The notes under the pieces: model-generated
What the model saw: the letters and a program-made list of their open reading frames with translations, nothing else
Told to the model about the DNA's origin: nothing
Database searches by the model: none
Shown here: positions 13,801-25,800 of the stretch, in pieces
Layout: the number at the start of each line of letters is the position of its first letter
How positions within the stretch are numbered: the first letter of the stretch is position 1
From: Siphonodentalium dalli
Lineage: Eukaryota > Mollusca > Scaphopoda > Gadilida > Siphonodentaliidae
Direction of reading: 5' to 3'
DNA length: 64,000 bases
Assembly: GCA_032622095.1 (NCBI GenBank)
Contig: CP136063.1
Location: 147,615,379-147,679,378 of the forward strand
Translations under genes and position numbers: made by a program

Positions 13801-16800
13801 TCATTCCCATCTACATGTCATTATTAACATTCTTGACAAATTTTATGATGATCAGACTAAAGGTACGACCTGCAACCCGTGCTAAAGAATTTAGTCATAC
13901 AAAGAGTAAAATCCAAGATGGCTGCTGGCGGCCATGTTTTTTGGCCGAATGACCCCAAAATGACTCGTTCCCATCTACATGTCATTATTAACATTCATGA
14001 CAAATTTTATGATGATCAGACTAAAGGTACGACCTGTAGCCCGTGCTAAAGGATTTAGTCATACAAAGAGTAAAATCCAAGATGGCTGCTGGCGACCATG
14101 TTTTTTGGCCGAATGACCCCAAAATTACTCGTTCCCATCTGCATGTCATTTTTAACATCCATGACAAATTTTATGATGATCAGACTAAAGGTACGAGCTG
14201 TAGCCCGTGCTAAAGAATTTAGTCATACAAAGAGTAAAATCCAAGATGGCTGCTAGCGGCCATGTTTTTTGGCCGAATGACCCCAAAATTACTCGTTCCC
14301 ATCTAAATGTCAATATTAACATCCATGACAAATTTCATGATGATCAGACGAACAGTACGACCTGTGGCCGGTGCTAATGGATTAAATTTTGAAATCCAAG
14401 ATGGCTGCTGGCGCCATGTTTTTTGTCCGAATGACCCCAAAATGACTCGTTCCCATCTACATTCCAATTTCAACAGCCATGACAAATTTTATGATGATCA
14501 GACTAAAGGTACGACCTGTAGCCCGTGCTAAAGGATTTAGTCATACAAAGAGTAAAATCCAAGATGGCTGCTGGCGGCCATGTTTTTTGGCCGAATGACC
14601 CCAAAATGACTCGTTCCCATCTATATGTCATTATTAACATTCTTGACAAATTTTATGATGATCAGACTAAAAGTAGGACCTGTAGCCCGTGCTAAAGGAT
14701 TTTGTCATACAAAGAGTAAAATCCAAGATGGCTGCTGGCGACCATGTTTTTGGGCCGAATGACCCCAAAATTACTCGTTCCCATCTACATGTCATTGTTA
14801 ATATCCATGACAAATTTTATGATGATCAGACTAAAGGTACGACCTGCAACCCGTGCTAAAGAATTTAGTCATACAAAGAGTAAAATCCAAGATGGCTGCT
14901 GGCGGCCATGTTTTTTGGCCGAATGACCCCAAAATGACTCGTTCCCATCTACATGTCATTATTAACATTCATGACAAATTTTATGATGATCAGACTAAAG
15001 GTACGACCTGTAGCCCGTGCTAAAGGATTTAGTCATACAAAGAGTAAAATCCAAGATGGCTGCTGGCGACCATGTTTTTTGGCCGAATGACCCCAAAATT
15101 ACTCGTTCCCATCTGCATGTCATTTTTAACATCCATGACAAATTTTATGATGATCAGACTAAAGGTACGAGCTGTAGCCCGTGCTAAAGAATTTAGTCAT
15201 ACAAAGAGTAAAATCCAAGATGGCTGCTAGCGGCCATGTTTTTTGGCCGAATGACCCCAAAATTACTCGTTCCCATCTACATGTCAATATTAACATCCAT
15301 GACAAATTTCATGATGATCAGACGAACAGTACGACCTGTGGCCGGTGCTAATGGATTAAATTTTGAAATCCAAGATGGCTGCTGGCGCCATGTTTTTTGT
15401 CCGAATGACCCCAAAATGACTCGTTCCCATCTACATTCCAATTTCAACAGCCATGACAAATTTTATGATAATCAGACTAAAGGTACGACCTGTAGCCCGT
15501 GCTAAAGGATTTAGTCATACAAAGAGTAAAATCCAAGATGGCTGCTGGCGGCCATGTTTTTTGGCCGAATGACCCCAAAATGACTCGTTCCCATCTATAT
15601 GTCATTATTAACATTCTTGACAAATTTTATGATGATCAGACTAAAAGTAGGACGTGTAGCCCGTGCTAAAGGATTTTGTCATACAAAGAGTAAAATCCAA
15701 GATGGCTGCTGGCGGCCATGTTTTTGGGCCGAATGACCCCAAAATGACTCGTTCCCATCTACATGTCATTATTAACATTCATGACAAATTTTATGATGAT
15801 CAGACTAAAGGTACGACCTGTAGCCCGTGCTAAAGGATTTAGTCATACAAAGAGTAAAATCCAAGATGGCTGCTGGCGACCATGTTTTTTGGCCGAATGA
15901 CCCCAAAATTACTCGTTCCCATCTGCATGTCATTTTTAACATCCATGACAAATTTTATGATGATCAGACTAAAGGTACGAGCTGTAGCCCGTGCTAAAGA
16001 ATTTAGTCATACAAAGAGTAAAATCCAAGATGGCTGCTAGCGGCCATGTTTTTTGGCCGAATGACCCCAAAATTACTCGTTCCCATCTACATGTCAATAT
16101 TAACATCCATGACAAATTTCATGATGATCAGACGAACAGTACGACCTGTGGCCTGTGCTAATGGATTAAATTTTGAAATCCAAGATGGCCACTGGCGGCC
16201 ATGTTTTTTGTCCGAATGACCCCAAAATGACTCGTTCCCATCTACATTCCAATTTCAACAGCCATGACAAATTTTATGATGATAAGACTAAAGGTACGAC
16301 CTGTAGCCCGTGCTAAAGGATTTAGTCATACAAAGAGTAAAATCCAAGATGGTTGCTGGCAGCCATGTTTTTTGGCCGAATGACCCCAAAATGACTCGTT
16401 CCCATCTACATGTCATTATTAACATCCATGACAAATTTCATGATGATCAGACAAACAGTACGGCCTGTAGCCCGTGCTAATGGATTGAATTTTGAAATCC
16501 AAGATGGCCGCTGACGGCCATGTTTTTTTTCCGAATGACCCCAAAATTAATCATTCTGGTCTAAAAGTTGATGTCAACAGCTATGACAAATTTCATAAAG
16601 ATCCGACCAAAGGTACGACCTGTAGCCTGCATTGTTGACGCCTTACGTACACAAGCACACACGGACGACGGACGACAAAGCCATGGCAATAGCTCAAACT
16701 TTACAAAGTAAAGTTGAGCTAACAATGGCTAGCTACCTCCGTAGGCCAGCACGTTGTGGCTATCTATCTGGACGAATGTGTCCACTGTGGAAGCAAAATA

Positions 16801-19800
16801 GAGATCAGATCGATAAGACAACGAAGCCAAAATTGAAGAACTCTTCTTTTTAATCCACCAGGATAAGACTGACTTCAGTAAGGTTAAAGTGAGGTGCCGT
16901 ACATCGGTTGAGTCAATGCCATTCGACATAAATGTTGAAATGAAAGTTAAGGAGTTGTCAGCATTCAACATAAACCATATCGAGTTTGTTTGTGGTGATA
17001 GAGAGATCGTGGAACAACAGATCGAACATGACACTATGGAAATCACCACACAGCGGAATGCATTTGATATTCTTATGAAGAAAGAAATATATATCATCTG
17101 TAACTGAATCTGAGTTTCTTGTTTCTATATCCCATGGGTTGACCACCTTGAGACTAAGAAGTCCATAATGTGGGCTCATATCAAGTATTATACACGTATT
17201 GTTAAAAATATAGAAAAACAATATTTTCCTAAATAAGTAAAATATATATCTCCTAGAAGTATCTTGCCCACTGAACTATATGGTATATTATCCCAAGTAG
17301 GAGGGGTTAACTCTCCGAGTTGAAAAAACGGTACGAAATTCTATGGTACATATCCTGTCATGTTCATGACCCGTGTAATCACGTGATTTCTGACACGTAG
17401 TGAAGTATTCGCCATATTTTTTTATCCCCAGTAGGACATTCCTCGTGAGCGGGGTGGGTGCGAAACCCTGGGAGGGAGCTCAGCGTTCAGTGGGCAAGAT
17501 ACTTCTAGGAGATATATATTTTACTTATTTAGGAAAATATTGTATCTCCGTCAAAGGTATCTTGCCCACTGAACTATATGGTAAAGCATAGAATTTTCTA
17601 ACAGGTGGAGGCCACGAGGAAACAAAAACACCGCTATGCATCTGAATCAAAGAACTGGATTGACCTGATAACCTACAATATATACATATACATGCACAGA
17701 CATATAGATATATATGTATATACATATATATATATATACACATGCCCAATAGGACCATAAGCCAATGTAATATTACATCCTAAAACTAATACCTGTCAGT
17801 AAGCTCAAACGAACAAAAAGTGGCCACTTAAGAGTTTAAGACCCCTGCAAGTAAAGTAAATAGCTTCAGAAGACATGGAGACGGAGACGACATTTGCATC
17901 GGAACTTAGGGCTAATAATGTATCAGCCGAGAACGTGCCGGGAAAGGTACGGGTAACACCCCCCCCCCTGTTGACAAGAAATCCCCAGCCGGGTATTATA
18001 AGCCCCGGGATGGCTGAATACTAATAACTCACCTAACAGGCTAACCCAGGCAGCAAAAGCCGCAAGTTATAAAGAAGACCCCCCTTAAAAACAATAGAAC
18101 CAACCCCCGAACCAAATCTTGAGTGGGTTGGGCCGTGTCCCAATACACGATGAGAGCCCGATGAAAAAACAGATGCAAGCTCACAAAAAGGGGCCCCGAC
18201 ACCAACTAATTGGCGACATGCCATTGTCGATAAGGAGGAGGTATCATTGACCAACAGTCTGACTGGGAAGCGAATGGGTATTACACGGACATACGTTGCA
18301 AGGCACAGGCAAAGTATGAAGAACAGGGCTCAGAATTGGAGTTTCACAGCACAAAACTTAGTTTGAAGCCTGGAGTTCGAGAAGCCATGGCAAGAAGCCA
18401 TGGCATTTGACCCCTGATGACGTTCCCAAATGTGGAAATGCCCACCAACACAGTTAAACCTAACTGACCAATCACAGGCTACTGAATCCATAACCGAAAG
18501 GCAGCCAGGAACCGAAATTCCAATGTCAATAAGATGGAAATCCACAAAAAACAAAATGCATCAGGATTGTGGCACAAGCCCAAAACCAGCGGAAACCAAA
18601 GGCAGGTAGGCAATGAAAAGCAGACCAAGGGCCACCAAACCCCAACTGTTCTAGCTATGCTGACTGGTCCCCGACGAGTCGATGGTGCAAGTTATTCCCT
18701 TCTGGGATGGATGGGGTGCCCCTCCAATGGGACCCTGTTCCGGAAACAACCATCGCCCGAAGTGCGAATCGAGAGGGCGGATCATATGATCTGGCATCTG
18801 ACACCCAATGCTAGTGAATCTCGCACGAGGGGAAGCATCTGGCAAGAATCTTCTTCCGGCGGTATGAAGTTTGCCCATCACGAGTCATATGCTGCCCCTT
18901 AGATGCAACATTAGCCTGCATTGGCCATCCCTGAGGTCAGCAAACGACCTGGCTTAGTATATGAAATGAGACCACTAGGTGAATCAAGCACTATCAGGGA
19001 AAACAAAACCATTATGTACCGACAACCGAGCCCATAAGAAGAATGACGTATTAGAACCAAAGGCCGATATCACAGAAGCCATTTCGTTCTTCTTTTCCAC
19101 GCTAATACGCCATGTTGCCCATTAAGCCCGAGCGGGGTGGCTGAACTAGACCTCATGTCAACAGCGTTGTGAAATTGAGCATATGTCGAACAATGGATAA
19201 TGGACTCATCTATGTATTACTGGACAACAAAAGTGAAATCCATGTTGCGTTAGAACTGAAAGCAACCCGCAGACAAAAGATAAGCAAATGCACCCACCTA
19301 AAATATACAACCATATTGAGAGGATAAACCCTATATCTGGTTATTTGGCAACCATACCTGTAGGTGGTTTCCTTATTAAAGTGAGATGAAACACTCCGGT
19401 AGTATGAGCAAACAGAAACAAAGAATTAAACCGACTCAGTTAATCCACACTTCCAATGCACCCAATTTCATTCGTATCTATTACTGAAACACAGCGAGGT
19501 CGGAGATAAAGCATGTACGATCCCAGGTCGCCAAGTGTGCAGTCCGATGGCATAACCAACCAGCTCTGACGACGTTTGTGCAGGGTACAAATTGACCGGC
19601 ATCACATGGGCAAGTTGCTACCCAAATGCGAACAAACACCATGCCACCTGGATCCTATTTCCTCATTTGACTGTCCCTGGGTACGCCAACCATCGTCCCG
19701 AGTATCCGACTTGGAATCCCTGTTGATAGTCCAGGAAGCCCACCAAATGCGGCCAATGGGTTCGATGGGTAGCCCCAACCCGCGACCTGTTTGGTGGGAC

Positions 19801-22800
19801 TATCGTCCTGAGCGCTAATTACGCCAATGAAGGGAACACCATACATCGACAAGTGACAGTGTCCTGGTCGTAAAGGTTTCTATCTCTTCCTTGGAACCCT
19901 CGAAACAAGGGAAAGCACTCTGATGTTCTGTTAAATTGTAACTGATTGTAGAACAATGCTATCAAATCATGTCAATCTGAGGTTATTTGCTAATCAAAAT
20001 TCGACTTTAATTTTCTTCCTGCGCTTGGCTGCATCAGAGAACACTGAACAACTAACTGAGCTCCCTCGTAAGCGCATGTAAAGGTGACCCGAAAGGCATG
20101 TCGAAAGCCCTTTCACCTCGTGCTGGAGCGACTGCTCGATCTGATCCCGATCTCCATCCGTCGATGGGGTGTTAACAGCACAATACACCACGACAAGCTT
20201 CATTCTAATTGCATGTGAGGTCTGGTCATTGGGGACCCCGAGGAATGTCCAGAGCCTGTACATCTCGGGGATGGAGCAGCAGCTCGACCGATCCCGATAT
20301 CCAACCGACCGAACTGGCGATGGGAGGTTAGTAGGTACCAGTTCCCAAGCAAGCTTCCTGCTATAATGGTGTCAGGGAATAAGATCTTTTGTTTTCATTT
20401 AAAATCAAACCCGAATTTACTGGCAGCTGTTGGCCAGAATGCGGCCAGTAACCTGTCTGCCAAGCCCCCGGAAGTGGTGACTTATAATAAGGAGGAAACA
20501 AGCCTGTGAACTGTGATCCCATTCCAAGCCCAGCTGGGGCAGAAGGCATGGAGGATAAACTTTCAGGTGCCAAATAATAGCGTTAACGTAATAATTTTTA
20601 GGGAAAATGTCTAATTTGAATTGAGACAAAGTAAAATGGCCATTCTACTAGTAATTTTAGCCCAAATTCCCACACACTATTATCATAAGGCACCGGAGAG
20701 CATGGTCAGGGACCACTGAGGGTGTATCCCCCAGCCGCGCTGACCCCGAGATGACGACTTGTAGCGATGGACGGCGTGTGTCGAGTGTTAGTAGAGCTCA
20801 GTGGTCACAGCCGTCCTGGGCACGTCAACAGCCAACGGTCGACCCGAGGAAGCAGATTGACGTCCAAGCCTGGACATGGTCATTGACCGAGCCAAATACA
20901 CCGATGACTGGCGCCGCCTTATTATCGTCCGTCAGTTTGTCCGGCGCCCATTATCTTCACAAAAAATATATAATTAAGGGGAAAACAACAAGTAGATGTA
21001 TTATCCGCGGCAAAGACATTTAATTACCACTACTGTGCACTAAATATCAAATCCCCCCACCAATACAACGCGTTTACCGAAAACATGTTAATGATCCGTC
21101 TTCACGTCCGCACTATTTACGACTTTCTATTTTTAGAACGTGAAAAACCCAGAAAAAATGGCTGCCACTGGGGGGAAACTCCAACCAAGAAATACACTTC
21201 GTCGTGTTTTTCTCGTTTGACGTAAGATACACGGAGATGTCATAAGTTAAATCAGCACAAGTGTAATATATTCCACAAGTTAAGGGTGTTAGTTGGAGAT
21301 TTAGCGGAAGAAATTCCGAAAAAAATTCATACCGGGTAGTTTTTAAATCGCCGCGTTTTGAAACATGTGCTCGTGTTTACTTGGGGGAAGCACGGCGTAG
21401 GATTTTTTCTGCGGACTAATAATGTAATAGTATTTTTGAAACTGGAAAAGAATTCAGCAGAGACATACTGTAAATGACAGCCTTGTCTGACTTTGCACCC
21501 CTGTCACATTATGACATGATAATATGAGCTTCAGCTAAAAGTGATGTAAAACACCATAATTCATAAACATGGTACATCAATGAATCTAATTTGTGCATTG
21601 GAATGGGCTAAAAAACAACTAATTGCTGCTATTTATTGATACCAGGTAAATGACAGACACACTTTTCAAATGTCAGACGCCGAATCTTTGGTGCCTGTCA
21701 TGTTGTCAGACACTCAAAAAAAATTTATATCCAGGCTTGGACGTCCCGTTCGATAGTCCAGGGAGCGCACCAATGTGACTAATGGGTTCAATGGGTAGCC
21801 CCAACCCGCGCCCTGTTTGGTGTGACTATCGCCCCGAGTGCTAATTACGCCAATTAGAGGAACACGATATATCGGCAAGTCAGAGAAGGATCCAGGGATG
21901 TTTTGATACCTGTTACAGGTTTGGGTGCCCAAACTATAGAGACCCAAATGTCCCCAAATTCCATGTAGATAGTATTTATTCAAGTTGGATCTTCCATATT
22001 TTCAAGGAATTTTTCTATAATTCAACAAATTGTACTAGTAATTCAAATCTTCAGCCCGCAGATGATATATAGTCTATAATATGGAGCCTTTAATTGCACA
22101 ATCAAGTATCCAGTACTGAATATTTTAACATCCAAATTTATATGGGCACATACTCAAATACAGAACAGGTGTCCCCAAACAAAAATTCTCTGGATCCTTC
22201 CCCGCGAGTTTGTCCGTGTCCTAGGGGAAGCAACTCGTGTGAGCTACGGGTTCGATGGGTAGCCCCAACCCGCGTCCTGTGTGGTATGACTATCGCTCCG
22301 AGTGCTAATTACGCCAATTAGAGGAACCCTATATATCGACTTTCGTTCTCTATTCTTGGGACCTCGAAACGAGGGAAGCGACGTCCAGGGGAGCTACGGG
22401 GAAGGCGATTCATGAACCTGTTCTTACCTCGATTAGCAGTCCTGTGAAAGTAATTAATGTGATTACGAACAATCACAAATACACCTGTTGTGTTATGTTA
22501 CCATGCCTGTGCCAACCAAGGCAGTAACAGCTCCATTGTTAATCATCCCGGGTTAAAAAGGTTCAAATTGACATTCAGGATTTTACAATCCTATCAGCGT
22601 ATTTCACAAGCGTTAAAACAGTGCTTTTGTCTTCAGTTTTACACCAGACGATGATTGTCAACGTCTAAATAAAGCCGTAAAACAAAAAAATGAACTCGAA
22701 AGTAAGTCACCTAATTTTGTGATACCTTTAACCACCGTCAACGCACGTGGTAACTTAAATTATACGTCACCTGTATGCCATAGATTTGTTATAAAGAAAA

Positions 22801-25800
22801 CGATCAGCGTCTTTAGTCATATCCAATGGTGCCTCGAATGTTCTGTCGTTAATAGGCCAGAAACTCTGATATTGTCGGCATAAACAACGGATATTACTTC
22901 ATTGACCGATTAAAATTATGGAAGACAAATTCCGTTAAAACGAAACGAGTCATCCGATTCCGATCTTATATTCGGAACAAAACCGCGTAATCTTTATGTG
23001 AATTGTACATAATTTTCAACTATAAGCAAAGAAATAATGTTGTTTGTATAAAACAAAACTGTTTTTGCTATACAAACTGCAACTTAGCTTCGTATTCTTG
23101 GAGAGATTCTTTTTGCGCCCGTCCATGGTGAGGAGGGAAAAAAATATGGCGAATACTTCACTACGTGTCAGAAATCATGTGATTACACGGGTCATGAACA
23201 TGACAGAGGATATGTACCATAGAATTTCGTACCGTTTTTTCAACTCGGAGAGTTAACCCCTCCTACTTGGGATAATATACCATATAGTTCAGTGGGCAAG
23301 ATACCTTTGACGGAGATATAAAAATATTTAGTAAAAAAAGTTTTGCCTTCCTACCGTCCCTATTTTTTTCCAGCTCGTTAGCGGAAACAAACGTCCTTTT
23401 TTTTAGGCATAAACATACCTGTGAAATTTCAAAATAATTCTTCAATAAATGCAGGCTGCGGGTTATGCCGATGAAGTCAAATGTGAAATCCAAGATGGCA
23501 GCTGATGGCCATGTTTTTTTTTTAAACAAATTTTGGTAAAAATCAAGGGCTCCCATCTAATGATCACCCCATATATCCATATGAAGTTTGCTGACAACCC
23601 ATGGTAATAGTTTAAACTTGACTTTGTCAAGTTGAACTAATAAGGCCATCCTAAATTAAATATTTTTATGTCAGGCGTTACCACATTGGTTATTTTGGCC
23701 CACGTTGATCATTTTTATTGCGGATACAAAAATTGTGTTGTGAATTTCAGAACAGATTGTACAGTAAAATATATGCAATTTATAACTTGTGAATAACTAG
23801 GGTTGATGCAATGGCCCACAGAGATGCGATACCCTACGAAATTCATGAACTAAATCGAAAATAGATCTATTATTTGAACATTAAATGTCATGGTCGTCAG
23901 GGGGAAATTCCCAAATAGTTTAACTTTCTAATCGCGGCATGTTCGCATGACAAATCAAAACTAAATGGAAAAGCTGTTAAAACGTTGATAAAAGGATGTT
24001 AGATCTATCGTTTTGAAGGTGGAAACTAATACAATTTCCGAAAAAGACATCATTTCCCATTAGAGTGAAAGCTACTGCGGGAAGCTTCACTTCATTCACT
24101 TCTGTCGTTACTTCGCTTCATCCTTTTTTACTTGGATTCGAATTCCGCGAAATCAAACAACCCAACCCAGAAGTTTTTTGTATTGATGAGGAAAACATGC
24201 TGCTTTCGGTTGAGATATCGTTAAAAAAAAAAAAATAAAGAACACAGTCAGTGATAGATGGTCTGACACTGGGCCAAATGGCCAACAAACTGTTCAGCGG
24301 GGAGTTGGCCATTACATTATATATCTCTAGTATTTCAATTTAGGTGCCTTATGCAGGCAGGATTGTAGAGTCATTCATCACCGTGAATGGCAATAAAAAT
24401 ATGCTCTGACCAGAAAAAAATAAGGCCTGAGGAACAATTAATTTTGGATGGCCTAATGGTTCAGGCTTTCAAGCAGTGCAACGTTAGACAATCAATTAGA
24501 TACTACAAAGGCAAAAGAATAAAACTTTGTACTGTCTAATTTCCTTGTGGAACATTGTCAGCAAAATATAAAGCAGACTAAGGCAGTAAGTAAGGGAAAA
24601 TGACAAAGTGAGAGGATATTTGGGCACAGAATATGTGATGCCGTGACAGCAGCTGGGTGCTTGAAATTAATGCATAATGCCCATTCAGGAGGTAATTATG
24701 GCCTCTGCTTTATCTGTCAAATTCTATATAGTGGAACAATAACTAAGCATTATTTGGACAACAACTGTGCATGCAGAAATATAATGGCTCTGCACTCGCA
24801 CAATAACAGTTCAATGTTGCTGTATAAGATACACATTTGGAAAAATAATGTGAGAGGGAGAACAAAGGAACTGTGTTTTAAAGGGTCACTGAAAGTACAC
24901 TAGATAACATAAGATAAGTATGCAAAACTAAGAGAGCTACAAGGAAAATGTGCTGGGCCAGCCCTAAAAATTTTAGAGCTGCCAAACCTGGAAAACAAAA
25001 GCTTGTTTTCACAGAATATATATTTCATATTGGTACCAACCTTTGTTTTCTGAACAACTTTCTGTAGAATTCCTCCATCGGAGAAGAAACTGAACAGGTG
25101 ATGCTTTTGTGTTTGTGCTGGTGATGTGGAAGGGCTGTCCGGAGCAACATCAATGTTAGAACTCGCTTCGTAAGGCGTCTGTATCATTTCTGAAAAACAG
25201 TGAAAAAAGTCTGTCGATGGTATCTACTAATGGTACCAATATTTCTATGAAAAGTGTAGTAATCACGAAATATGAAGATATAACACTGAAGCTTTACTTG
25301 AAAGCTGAGAAAAAGCTGCGTAAATGAAACAAGTTCACTTACATTTCTTAGGCTTTTACTATTAAGTTGACTTCACACCTACGGCAGCCCAAATGTTTTT
25401 CAAGTGGGAAATTTTTTGAATGTCACAACACCAAGAGTATTGGCAAATTTCAAATTTATGGTCAAGTTCATATCACTTGGAATGTCATTAAAAGTCAAAC
25501 TTAAACATTTAAAACTACATACATCTCAAGACAATATACAGTCTGGGTGAACGTCGACTCTATATTTGAAATATAGAGTCTGGAGCTTATGTAGCCAAAA
25601 CCATTTCTATTCAGCGAAGAGCTTCCCCAAAATGACGTCACGGATTTAAAAAAATACATCGATGATTGACAGGTGTCCCCACGTGTTATTTGTTGTGCTT
25701 CGCAATAATAGTAATGGCCTGTGTCGCGACATCAAATTACAGCAGATAATATTTGTCGTGTGTGCGACTATTCTTTTTCGGGAGATGAACTCGCTGCATC

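Larger units (their letters stand above)
17246..23322. mobile_element. ~6.1-kb TIR element, no coding region recognised
   Basis: Left end 17246-17433 and right end 23130-23322 are near-identical inverted repeats of ~185 bp (TATCTTGCCCACTGAACTAT..., GGAGGGGTTAACTCTCCGAG..., CACGTGATTTCTGACACGTA...). The interior has higher GC than its surroundings and no ORF with a recognisable domain. It contains three related blocks of ~100-190 bp at 19670-19930, 21733-21890 and 22215-22400 (shared GGGTAGCCCCAACCCGCG and CTAATTACGCCAAT) and two related blocks near 20127 and 20280. Likely a non-autonomous DNA element; the superfamily is not assignable from what I see. Confidence 0.65.

Noticed and set aside
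11574-15505. Numerous 60-90-codon ORFs with shared peptides (such as MSILTSMTNFMMIR) on both strands
   Set aside because: They are the same satellite monomer translated repeatedly; frames shift between monomers and no family constraint is visible.
11511-16722. Regularly spaced repeats suggestive of CRISPR
   Set aside because: Period is ~163 bp, the whole unit is repeated with no unique spacers, and the context is eukaryotic.
18534-18902. 122-codon ORF in the 6-kb TIR element
   Set aside because: Low-complexity reading with no recognisable domain and an equally open antisense frame; treated as chance.
22235-22340. GGGTTCGATGGGTAGCC resembling a tRNA B box
   Set aside because: No cloverleaf can be formed and no A box lies at the right distance.
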